Shown: positions 53,851 through 64,000 of the stretch, piece by piece
Position numbering within the stretch: position 1 is the first letter of the stretch
Layout: each line of letters starts with the position of its first letter
Notes under the pieces: model-generated
The model's database searches: none
The model's input: only the letters and a program-made list of their open reading frames with translations
What the model was told of the DNA's origin: nothing
Translations under genes and position numbers: made by a program
Assembly (NCBI GenBank): GCA_034190875.2
Contig: CM067355.1
Location: 30,711,458 to 30,775,457, forward strand
Direction of reading: 5' to 3'
Source: Urechis unicinctus
Lineage: Eukaryota; Annelida; Polychaeta; Xenopneusta; Urechidae
DNA: 64,000 bases

Positions 53851-55714
53851 AGTCATGCAGTTTGAATTATCTTGATCCAAGTAACTGGTTGATTAACAAC
53901 TTTTAATGCTGTTTAACTTGCACGTTATGATTACCGTTTTATGATATGAAATAATTGTTACGAGTTACAAATCCTACCAGATTTAGCTTGCAAATACCGG
54001 AGTTGCATATTGTTTGTACGTAGCATGTTTTGCAAAGAAAACTAGTCACAAGCAGTCCTAATGAACGTTACTATACTCTCTGTCTCTGTTGTCCTGAAAT
54101 ACCTCCGTTAGTTATTGAAATAAAGACCCAATGGAAGCACAAACACATAGCTGCAATGATTTATAAAACATGGACATCCATCAAAATAAAGCTATACATC
54201 GTTAAATTTATCCAGTCTGGTTATTGGAGTGTGATGTCAATTCCTGAACGTTTAATCCAAAGTGATATTCTTCAGAGATAGTATCCTCTCGTTTAAAATA
54301 ACTGTAACAAATCTTAAGCCGCCTGGAAATTCACTTGTCATCCTAGCTAACATGGCTGGTCTCGTCTGACCATACCTTATCGCCAGCTTTCATACTTCAG
54401 TAAGTTCCAGACCGTCACCAGATATAAAGTTTGCCATCACGTATAAGATATTGCGTCAGACGTTATGAAATTAGCATACAATAGTTTGAAACATAATGAT
54501 CACAAGAAAAAAACATTCCACTCTTCTCGAATCAGCTTACTTCTACTAATTTATTCCATTCCTGGCGTTCTTTTCAACTCCTTCTGACATTCCAGTTCGT
54601 GATATATACAAAGCTAGCAACTTCAGTGACTGGAATGGTTGTTTTCATCTCCGCTGCTTTCATTTCCTAGTCAGCACTTAAACGTCACTAAACATCACAT
54701 GGATATATATTACTATATTACTGATTAATGAGTTATCAGGTGTGGGAAGCGACATCAGTGGTATGTTTTTCATTATCATAATTAAGGTGTTAACAGCAGT
54801 GAAAAATGACAGTAGTGGCATACAATTCATTTCATAATTTAGGTGCTATCAGGTGTGGAAAGCGACAGCAGTGGTATGTTTTTCATTATCATAATTAAGG
54901 TGTTAACAGCAGTGAAAAATGACAGTAGTGGCATACAATTCATTTCATAATTTAGGTGCTATCAGGTGTGGAAAGCGACAGCAGTGGTATGCTATTCATT
55001 TTCATAATTAAGGCGTTCTAAGGTATGGAAAGTGATATCAGTGGTGTGCTTTTCATTTTCATGATGAAGGTGTTCTAAGCTGTAGAAAGCGACAGCAGTG
55101 GTATGCTAATGCTTTCTATGCGAAATCATCAATGGTGGAAAACGATTGCACTATACCCCAATGTGATTCCTCAACATACTTGTTAATTTATTTCGACTTA
55201 CTTTCCCTCTCACTCTCAATGCCAGTTCAAGCAAAATATATGTTGTCTCCATGGTGACCATTTAATTATACTTCTTTAGTATCTGGCCTTGTTACGCAAA
55301 GCGCATATTTGACAGCTGACCAAAGACACAGACCAGCTCGTCATTATAAATCTAGTATACTGTCCACAGCATTCGAACGCGCAACTACGAATGCACAAAT
55401 GTCCATCATATGACTACATAGTGTATGTTACCAACTCGCAATGCACCGCGTTCACCGTCCCACCGTTGTATTTACTCTGAGAGACTTTCTGACCTGTGTA
55501 CCTTGCTTTGCTAACGAAGAATAAGAACAACTACATGACTCGTGATACATCTAAGTACACATCCCATCGTGATGACAACCTACAGCGGGCTGCATATATC
55601 AGACATGTGATGTCATGTGAATCGTGACAGCCAAAACCAATTTACAGAACGGGATGGCGAGAGTCACTGTTCAGGGTCAGATCTGTCACAGTGCCTATCA
55701 ATGGATCGACAGTA

Positions 55715-56118
55715 CATAATACGGTCATGTGTTTAGCGTTATACTGCATTGTACCAACGGACACCTGGCCTTATGAGTCATTGTTACTTGGAGAGCACTA
55801 GACTCTTTTGTACCATAGAACACACAGCCCTCATGGTCACGGTCATGAGATTAGCGTGATACTATGCTGAACCACCGGACACCATGACTCATGGGTCAGT
55901 GTCATGTGGTAAGCGCTAAAACTCTGTTGTACCACCAGACACCAGGGGTCACTCATGGGTCAGTGTCATGTGGAAAGCGCTAGGCCTTAGGGGTCATTTT
56001 CATCTTGTAAGCACTATACCGCATTTTACCACTGGACACCAAGCATTGTGGGTCACTGTCATGTGGTTAGCGCTATACTACATTTTACCACCGGGCACTA
56101 GGCTTTATTGGTCACAGT
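55715..56118. repeat. 59-bp satellite block, unit C (about 6-7 monomers)
   Basis: Short block, consisting mostly of the diverged edge monomers, with one or two central-type monomers and a junction AAAGCGCTAGGCCTTAGGGG shared with unit D. Confidence 0.9.
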
Positions 56119-58014
56119 CATGCAGTTTGAATTATCTTGATCCAAGTAACTGGTTGATTAACAACTTTTAATGCTGTTTAACTTGCACGTTATGATTACC
56201 GTTTTATGATATGAAATAATTGTTACGAGTTACAAATCCTACCAGATTTAGCTTGCAAATACCGGAGTTGCATATTGTTTGTACGTAGTATGTTTTGCAA
56301 AGAAAACTAGTCACAAGCAGTCCTAATGAACGTTACTATACTCTCTGTCTCTGTTGTCATGAAATACCTCGTTTAGTTATTGAAATAAAGACCCAATGGA
56401 AGCACAAACACATAGCTGCAATGATTTATAAAACATGGACATCCATCAAAATAAAGCTATACATCGTTAAATTTATCCAGTCTGGTTATTGGAGTGTGAT
56501 GTCAATTCCTGAACGTTTAATCCAAAGTGATATTCTTCAGAGATATTATCCTCTCGTTTAAAATAACTGTAACAAATCTTAAGCCGCCTGGAAATTCACT
56601 TGTCATCCTAGCTAACATGGCTGGTCTCGTCTGACCATACCTTATCGCCAGCTTTCATACTTCAGTAAGTTCCAGACCGTCTCCAGATATAAAGTTTGCC
56701 ATCACGTATAAGATATCGCGTCAGACGTTATGAAATTAGCATACAATAGTTTGAAACATAATGATCACAAGAAAAAAACATTCCACTCTTCTCGAATCAG
56801 CTTACTTCTACTAATTTTATTCATTCCTGGCGTTCTTTTCAACTCCTTCTGACATTCCAGTTAACGATATATACAAAGCAAGCAACTTCAGTGACTGGAA
56901 TGGTTGTTTTCATCTCCGCTGCTTTCATTTCCTAGTCAGCACTTAAAAACGTCACTAAACATCACATGGATATATATTACTATATTACTGATTAATGAGT
57001 TATCAGGTGTGGGAAGCGACATCAGTGGTATGTTTTTCATTATCATAATTAAGGTGTTAACAGCTGTGAAAAATGACAGTAGTGGCATACAATTCATTTC
57101 ATAATTTAGGTGCTATCAGGTGTGGAAAGCGACAGCAGTGGTATGTTTTCATTTTCATAATTAAGGTGTCTAAGGTAGCAAAGTGAAAAATGACAGTAGT
57201 GGCATACATTCATTCATTTCATAATTTAGGATGTGCTATCAGATTGTGTTCTAAGAAAGCGACAGCAGTGGTATGCTATTCATTTTCATAATTAAGGCGT
57301 TCTAAGGTATGGAAAGTGATATCAGTGGTGTGCTCATTTCATTTTCATGATGAAGGTGTTCTAAGCTGTATGAAAGCGACAGCAGTGGTAAAGCGGCAGC
57401 AGTGGTATGCTATGCTTTCTATGCGAAATATCAATGGTGGAAAACGATTGCACTATACCCCAATGTGATTCCTCAACATACTTGTTAATTTATTTCGACT
57501 TACTTTCCCTCTCACTCTCAATGCCAGTTCAAGCAAAATATATGTTGTCTCCATGGTGACCATTTAATTATACTTCTTTAGTATCTGGCCTTGTTACGCA
57601 CAGCGCATATTTGACAGCTGACCAAAGACACAGACCAGCTCGTCATTATAAATCTAGTATACTGTCCACAGCATTCGAACGCGCAACTACGAATGCACAA
57701 ATGTCCATCATATGACTACATAGTGTATGTTACCAACTCGCAATGCACCGCGTTCACCGTCCCACCGTTGTATTTACTCTGAGAGACTTTCTGACCTGTG
57801 TACCTTGCTTTGCTAACGAAGAATAAGAACAACTACTGACTTGTGATACCTCTAAGTACACATCCCATCGTGATGACAACCTACAGCGGGCTGCATATAT
57901 CAGACATGTGATGTCATGTGAATCGTGACAGCCAAAACCAATTTACAGAACGGGATGGCGAGAGTCACTGTTCAGGGTCAGATCTGTCACAGTGCCTATC
58001 AATGGATCGACAGT

Positions 58015-58412
58015 ACATAACACGGTCATGTGTTTAGCGTTATACTGCATTGTACCAACGGACACCTGGCCTTATGAGTCATTGTTACTTGGAGAGCACT
58101 AGACTCTTTTGTACCATAGAACACAAGCCCTCATGGTCACGGTCATGAGATTAGCGTGATACTATGCTGAACACCGGACACCATGACTCATGGGTCAGTG
58201 TCATGTGGTAAGCGCTAAACTCTGTTGTACCACCAGACACCAGGACTCATGGGTCAGTGTCATGTGGAAAGCGCTAGGCCTTAGGGGTCATTTTCATCTT
58301 GTAAGCACTATACCGCATTTTACCACTGGACACCAAGCATTGTGGGTCACTGTCATGTGGTTAGCGCTATACTACATTTTACCACCGGGCACTAGGCTTT
58401 ATTGGTCACAGT
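58015..58412. repeat. 59-bp satellite block, unit D (about 6-7 monomers)
   Basis: Near-identical in arrangement to unit C, including the same AAAGCGCTAGGCCTTAGGGG fusion of two monomers, so C and D share a recent ancestor. Confidence 0.9.
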
Positions 58413-59989
58413 CATGCAGTTTGAATTATCTTGATCCAAGTAACTGGTTGATTAACAACTTTTAATGCTGTTTAACTTGCACGTTATGATTACCGTTTTA
58501 TGATATGAAATAATTGTTACGAGTTACAAATCCTACCAGATTTAGCTTGCAAATACCGGAGTTGCATATTGTTTGTACGTAGTATGTTTTGCAAGAAAAC
58601 TAGTCACAAGCAGTCCTAATGAACGTTACTATACTCTCTGTCTCTGTTGTCATGAAATACCTCGTTAGTTATTGAAATAAAGACCCAATGGAAGCACAAA
58701 CACATAGCTGCAATGATTTATAAAACATGGACATCCATCAAAATAAAGCTATACATCGTTAAATTTATCCAGTCAGGTTATTGGAGTGTGATGTCAATTC
58801 CTGAACGTTTAATCCAAAGTGATATTCTTCAGAGATATTATCCTCTCGTTTAAAATAACTGTAACAAATCTTAAGCCGCCAGGAAATTCACTTGTCATCC
58901 TAGCTAACATGGCTGGTCTCGTCTGACCATACCTTATCGCCAGCTTTCATACTTCAGTAAGTTCCAGACCGTCTCCAGATATAAAGTTTGCCATCACGTA
59001 TAAGATATCGCGTCAGACGTTATGAAATTAGTATACAATAGTTTGAAACATAATGATCACAAGAAAAAAACATTCCACTCTTCTCGAATCAGCTTACTTC
59101 TACTAATTTATTCCATTCCTGGCGTTCTTTTCAACTCCTTCTGACTTTCCAGTTAACGATATATACAAAGCAAGCAACTTCAGTGACTGGAATGGTTGTT
59201 TTCATCTCCGCTGCTTTCATTTCCTAGTCTGCACTTAAACACCGTCACTAAACATCACATGGAATATATATTACTATATTACTGATTAATGAGTTATCAG
59301 GTGTGGGAAGCGACAGCAGTGGTATGTTTTTCATAATCATAATTAAGGTGTTAACAGCTGTGAAAAATGACAGTAGTGGCATACAATTCATTTCATAATT
59401 TAGGTGCTATCAGGTGTGGAAAGCGACAGCAGTGGTATGCTATTCATTTTCATAATTAAGGCTTTCTAAGGTATGGAAAGTGATATCAGTGGTGTGCTAT
59501 TCATTTTCATGATTAAGGTGTTCTAAGCTGTAGAAAGCGACAGCAGTGGTATGCTATTCATTTTCATAATTAAGGCGTTCTAAGGTATGGAAAGTGATAT
59601 CAGTGATGTGCTATTCATTTTCATGATTAAGGTGTTCTAAGCTGTCGAAAGCGACAGCAGTGGTATGCTATTCATTTTCATAATTAAGGCGTTCTAAGGT
59701 ATGGAAAGTGACATCAGTGGTGCGCTATTCATTTTCATTATTAAGGTGTTCTAAGCTGTAGAAAGCGACAGCGATGGTATGCTATTCATTTTCATGAATA
59801 AGGTGTTATCACCATGGTGACCACATCCTTCTTGATATCTGGTGATGACAACCTACATGTGGGCTGACATATATCAGACATGTGGTGTATATGTGAATCG
59901 TGACAGCCAAAAGCAATGTACAGAACGGGATAGCGAGAGTCACTGTTCAGGGTCAGATCTGTCACAGTGCCTATCAATGGATCGACAGT

Positions 59990-60420
59990 ACATAACACGG
60001 TCATGTGTTATACTGCATTGTACCAACGGACACCTGGCCTTATGAGTCATTGTTACGTGGAAAGCGCTAGACTCATTTGTACCATAGAACACAAGCCCTC
60101 ATGGTCACGGTCATGAGATTAGCGCGATACTATGCTGTGCACCGGACACCAGGACTCATGGGTCAGTGTCATGTGGTAAGCGCTAAACTCTCTGTTGTAC
60201 CACCAGTCCACCGGGACAGTCATGGGTCGCAGTGTCATGTGGTCATGTGGAAAGCGCTAGTCTCCGTTGTACCACCGGTCACCAGGCCTTAGGGGTCATT
60301 TTCATCTTGTAAGCACTATACCGCATTTTACCACTGGACACCAAGCATTATGGGTCACTGTCATGTGGTTAGCGCTATACTACATTTTACCACCGGACAC
60401 TAGGCTTTATGGGTCACAGT
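59990..60420. repeat. 59-bp satellite block, unit E (about 7 monomers)
   Basis: Edge monomers as in the other units; central monomers are disturbed by small insertions (around 60190-60245, with GGTCATGTGG duplicated). The preceding 59790-59990 shows a rearranged junction, which explains the shorter 2008-bp spacing. Confidence 0.88.
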
Positions 60421-62554
60421 CATGCAGTTTGAATTATCTTGATCCAAGTAACTGGTTGATTAACAACTTTTAATGCTGTTTAACTTGCACGTTATGATTA
60501 CCGTTTTATGATATGAAATAATTGTTACGAGTTACAAATCCTACCAGATTTAGCTTGCAAATACCGGAGTTGCATATTGTTTGTACGTAGCATGTTTTGC
60601 AAAGAAAACTAGTCACAAGCAGTCCTAATGAACGTTACTATACTCTCTGTCTCTGTTGTCCTGAAATACCTCCGTTAGTTATTGAAATAAAGACCCAATG
60701 GAAGCACAAACACATAGCTGCAATGATTTATAAAACATGGACATCCATCAAAATAAAGCTATACATCGTTAAATTTATCCAGTCTGGTTATTGGAGTGTG
60801 ATGTCAATTCCTGAACGTTTAATCCAAAGTGATATTCTTCACAGATATTATCCTCTCGTTTAAAATAACTGTAACAAATCTTAAGCCGCCAGGAAATTCA
60901 CTTGTCATCCTAGCTAACATGGCTGGTCTCGTCTGACCATACCTTATCGCCAGCTTTCATACTTCAGTAAGTTCCAGACCGTCTCCAGATATAAAGTTTG
61001 CCATCACGTATAAGATATCGCGTCAGACGTTACGAAATTAGCATACAATAGTTTGAAACATAATGATCACAAGAAAAAAACATTCCACTCTTCTCGAATC
61101 AGCTTACTTCTACTAATTTATTCCATTCCTGGCGTTCTTTTCAACTCCTTCTGGCATTCCAGTTAACGATATATACAAAGCAAGCAACTTCAGTGACTGG
61201 AATGGTTGTTTTTCATCTCCGCTGCTTTCATTACCTAGTCTGTACTTAAACACCGTCACTAAACATCACATGGAACGTATATTACTATATTACTGATTAA
61301 TGAGTTATCAGGTGTGGGAAGCGACAGCAGTGGTATGTTTTTCATAATCATAATTAAGGTGTTAACAGCTGTGAAAAATGACAGTAGTGGCATACAATTC
61401 ATTTCATAATTTAGGTGCTATCAGGTGTGGAAAGCGACAGCAGTGGTATGCTATTCATTTTCATAATTAAGGCGTTCTAAGGTATGGAAAGTGATATCAG
61501 TGGTGTGCTATTCATTTTGATTAATGATTTAGAAAGGACAGCAGTGGTCTAAGCTGTAGAAAGCGACGACAGCAGTGGTATGCTATTGCCTTCTATTGTG
61601 AAATACTCAATGGTGGAAAACGATTGCACTATACCCCAATGTGATTCCTTATAATACTTGTTGAATTTATTTCGACTTACTTTCCCTCTCACTCTCAATG
61701 CCAGTTCAAGCAAGATCTATGTTGTCTCCATGGTGACCATCTAATTATACTTCTTTAGTATCTGGCCTTGTTACGCACAGCGCACATTTGACAGCTGACC
61801 AAAGACACAGACCAGCTCGTCATTATAAATCTAGTATACTGTCCACAGCATTCGAACGCGCAACTACGAATGCACACATGACAATCATATGACTCCATAG
61901 TGTTTGTTACCAACTCGCAATGCACCGCGTTCACCGTCGCACTGTTGTATTTACTCTGAGAGACTTTCTGACCTGTGTACCTTGCTTTGCTAACGAAGAA
62001 TAAGAACAACTGCTGACTTGTGATACATCTAAGTACACATCCCATCGTGATGACAACCTACAGCGGGCTGCATATATCAGACATGTGGTGTAATTTTTAA
62101 TCGTGACAACCAAAAGCAATGAAGAGAACCTGATGGCGAGCGTCAATGTAAAATATACCACCTAACACCAGGCTTTATGCGTCACGACCATGCGGTTATC
62201 GCTATACAACATTATGCCACCTAACACCTGGCCTTATGCGTCATGGTCTTGCAGTTAACGCTAAACTATTTTGTACCACCTAATACCAGGCCTTATGGGT
62301 CACGGTCATGCAGTTAACGCTATACCATGTTGTATCACCGGACACCAGTCATGATCATCATACTTACCAAATAGCGAGTTTCTAGCTGATGTTGTTAATA
62401 AAAGCCAATTGAAATGATTGTTCGCAGAATATCTACAAAAACACACATTCACAAAAATATTCATCCAATATGGCGCCAATATTACGGCCAGCCTAGTTAG
62501 CTAGTTATAATATCTGCTTTTTGAACGACCTCACAGTTGACAGGCATATTGCTG

Positions 62555-62815
62555 TAAGATATCCAGCTCACCAACTGAACGTACCGAAGCTTATAGTCAA
62601 ATGATAACATTTACACGACATTGCGAAGTCGTCTGCATAATCGTTAAATGGAGAGAAGAATATTTGCATGTTCTTGCATGTTTTCAAATGTTCCCGCGCC
62701 CATTCCATCCTGTTTGTCGCTCTAACAACACGAAATCAATGGCTTGAAGATAATGCGATATATGCAATGTTTGTCCTTGGGGATCATAATCACAGGAACA
62801 CATGGCGTTCAATTC
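62555..62815 (-). pseudogene. GT11 fucosyltransferase fragment, copy 2
   Basis: Nearly identical to the fragment at 40635-40890, including the deletion that removes the VEKYGSNVSFVV segment and the identical junction with the transposon end (ATTGCTG|TAAGATATCC). A few substitutions differ (for example CCAGCTCACC for CCAGCCCACC). It arose by segmental duplication after the fragment was already broken. Confidence 0.87.
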
Positions 62816-63039
62816 GGTCTTGTTGAGGATGCGTAAAATTAGGTGAGATAGCTATCAAACATGATAGCATCATGTTTATCAACGTGTACAATACTGTATT
62901 TGGTCTAAACCTAAAGAAACTAACCTACCTAGGATAGGGTCATGAACCCGGTATGTAAGTGAAGCTACCAGTGGCGACAAGTATTCAAACAGTGGTGCAC
63001 CAAAGTGTTTCAGTGCGAGTCAATGGCTGTTTTCCCAGA

Positions 63040-63335
63040 TCGATTACCAGTAGGTGAGACTCGATCTGTTACCTACGTGTGCCGCGATCTGTTACCTAGG
63101 TGTGAAACGATCTGTTACCTAGGTGTGACACGATCTGTTACCTAGGTGTGCCGCGATCTGTTACCTAGGTGTGAAACGATCTGTTACCTAGGTGTGACAC
63201 GATCTGTTACCTAGGTGTGACACGATCTGTTACCTAGGTGTGACACGATCTGTTACCTAGGTGTGACACGATCTGTTACGATCTGTTACCTAGGTGTGCC
63301 GCGATATGTTACCTAGATGTGACGCGATCTGTTGC
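63040..63335. repeat. 23-bp minisatellite, expanded in duplicate B
   Basis: About twelve units of 23 bp (CGATCTGTTACCTAGGTGTG plus ACA, GCC or AAA). The orthologous position in duplicate A (41125-41170) has only two units (CGATCTGTTACCTAGATGAG). The array therefore grew after the segmental duplication. Each unit contains the palindrome CCTAGG. Confidence 0.95.
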
Positions 63336-64000
63336 GATGATTGTAATCCCCAAAGCCGAATACTGCACGTGTCATATCATTCTCAACGCATTGACTTCTG
63401 TGAACAAATACGAGTCGAATGTTGTTTTATTTGTACGTTTTGTTTTTTCTGAGATCGCCAACTGTAATAAAATCAGACGCCATCTTAACAATACTGTATC
63501 ACAGCTCAGCACAATGCGCCATTCAAACAAGACAAACGAGAAAAACGATTCTTAATGACACAGTACGGTGATAGAATGGCGCATGACAATACGAGGAAAC
63601 ATATACCAATCAGTTAACCAATCTGTTAATGTATATCCAGAAATAAAACTTGAATGCGATAATCAGGTAACAGCAGTATAGTAATGGATAATATCCATTC
63701 ATTTAGAAAGATCGCACACATAAGCATATAAGGTCTGGGCATAAAGGCATATTGAAGAGGCTGTTCAGCCCCATATCGGGCAGTCAGGGATCATTTGAGC
63801 AGACATAAATAATGCCATCTTTTAATTTGTGCCACAAAGTTTACATGATCGAAAATCATGTTGATAAATTTTCAACATTATTATTTGACTGGAAATTTTC
63901 ATGAAGTACCGTGGATAACGTTGACTCCCAAAGACCATGAACCACACGAATGTTATCTGTAAATCATTACACGATTTATAACTACCTCGCTATCGATGTG
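63336..64000. other. Non-coding end of the window (duplicate B)
   Basis: Matches 41170-41770 with small indels. No gene recognised. Confidence 0.6.

Larger units (their letters stand above)
49860..62554. repeat. Higher-order satellite array of five units, derived from a transposon
   Basis: The anchor CATGCAGTTTGAATTATC recurs at 51550, 53854, 56119, 58413 and 60421, so units are 2304, 2265, 2294 and 2008 bp apart. Each unit has, in order: a TTTGCTAACGAAGAATAAGA segment and a block with CTACAGCGGGCTGCATATAT; a variable 59-bp satellite; an about 870-bp unique segment; a 57-bp minisatellite; and an about 500-bp segment ending before the next TTTGCTAACGAAGA. The left edge (49862-49945, TTTCGTTTCTGTTATTACG then GTTGCTTTGCTAACGAAGAA) equals the reversed interior of the 910-bp transposon. 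The right edge (62335-62554, CCGGACACCAGTCATGATCA through GGCATATTGCTG) equals its terminal arm. Confidence 0.88.

Overview
The window looks like eukaryotic, intron-containing, AT-rich animal DNA dominated by repeats. A lophotrochozoan, most likely a marine mollusc (possibly a gastropod), fits best. The reasons are a CHST15-like sulfotransferase with six GT-AG introns, a single-exon GT11 fucosyltransferase, a single-exon GT15 (KRE2/MNT1/KTR-like) mannosyltransferase, a single-exon BTB-BACK-kelch gene, a metazoan-type MULE transposase relic, and very many minisatellites. The taxonomic call is inference; no marker gene is present.

Layout. 1-4.7 kb: (AT)n tracts, then a complete seven-exon carbohydrate sulfotransferase gene (762-4479, 508 codons). 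4.7-12.2 kb: non-coding, with an inverted-repeat element (4.9-5.8 kb), a T/G-skewed tract (6.7-7.4 kb), a reversed relic of sulfotransferase exon 1 (8.4-8.7 kb) and a MITE-like element (about 11.0-11.9 kb). 12.29-12.94 kb: a SAM-dependent methyltransferase-like ORF. 14.6-24.2 kb: a tandem segmental duplication. Each copy holds a decayed antisense BTB-kelch fragment, a Ty3/gypsy integrase fragment, a cytosine-rich (CACCAACA) minisatellite and a broken 5' half of the sulfotransferase gene. Both exon 1 copies share the same mutated splice donor. 25-28.9 kb: non-coding with minisatellites.

28.9-30.9 kb: an intact minus-strand BTB-BACK-kelch gene. 31.2-33.3 kb: decayed gypsy gag-to-integrase and LINE reverse-transcriptase C-terminal sequence. 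34.1-36.8 kb: a second BTB copy with a stop codon, broken off by a foldback MULE-type element that carries a transposase remnant. 37.5-38.1 kb: a third BTB fragment. Three BTB loci have a related TAGACA/CAGTGGTA minisatellite on their 5' side. 39.7-40.6 kb: a 910-bp transposon with long inverted repeats that abuts a truncated GT11 pseudogene. 42.3-43.5 kb: the intact GT11 gene. 44-47.1 kb: several minisatellites. 47.1-48.3 kb: the GT15 gene. 49.1-49.8 kb: a 39-bp minisatellite. 49.9-62.55 kb: a higher-order satellite array of five units of 2.0-2.3 kb. Its 59-bp monomer and both outer edges match the 910-bp transposon, so the array appears to have grown from within a transposon copy. 62.55-64.0 kb: a second copy of the GT11 pseudogene and its flank, with a 23-bp minisatellite expanded relative to the first copy.

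Functionally, three of the intact genes (sulfotransferase, GT11, GT15) are predicted type II Golgi glycan-modifying enzymes, and the methyltransferase could also act on sugars. Gastropod glycans are known for fucosylation and O-methylation, so this may be a loose glycan-modification neighbourhood. That is inference; co-regulation cannot be read from the sequence. I found no CRISPR array and no convincing RNA gene. The most unusual structures are the transposon-derived satellite array and its relation to the GT15 gene flanks.
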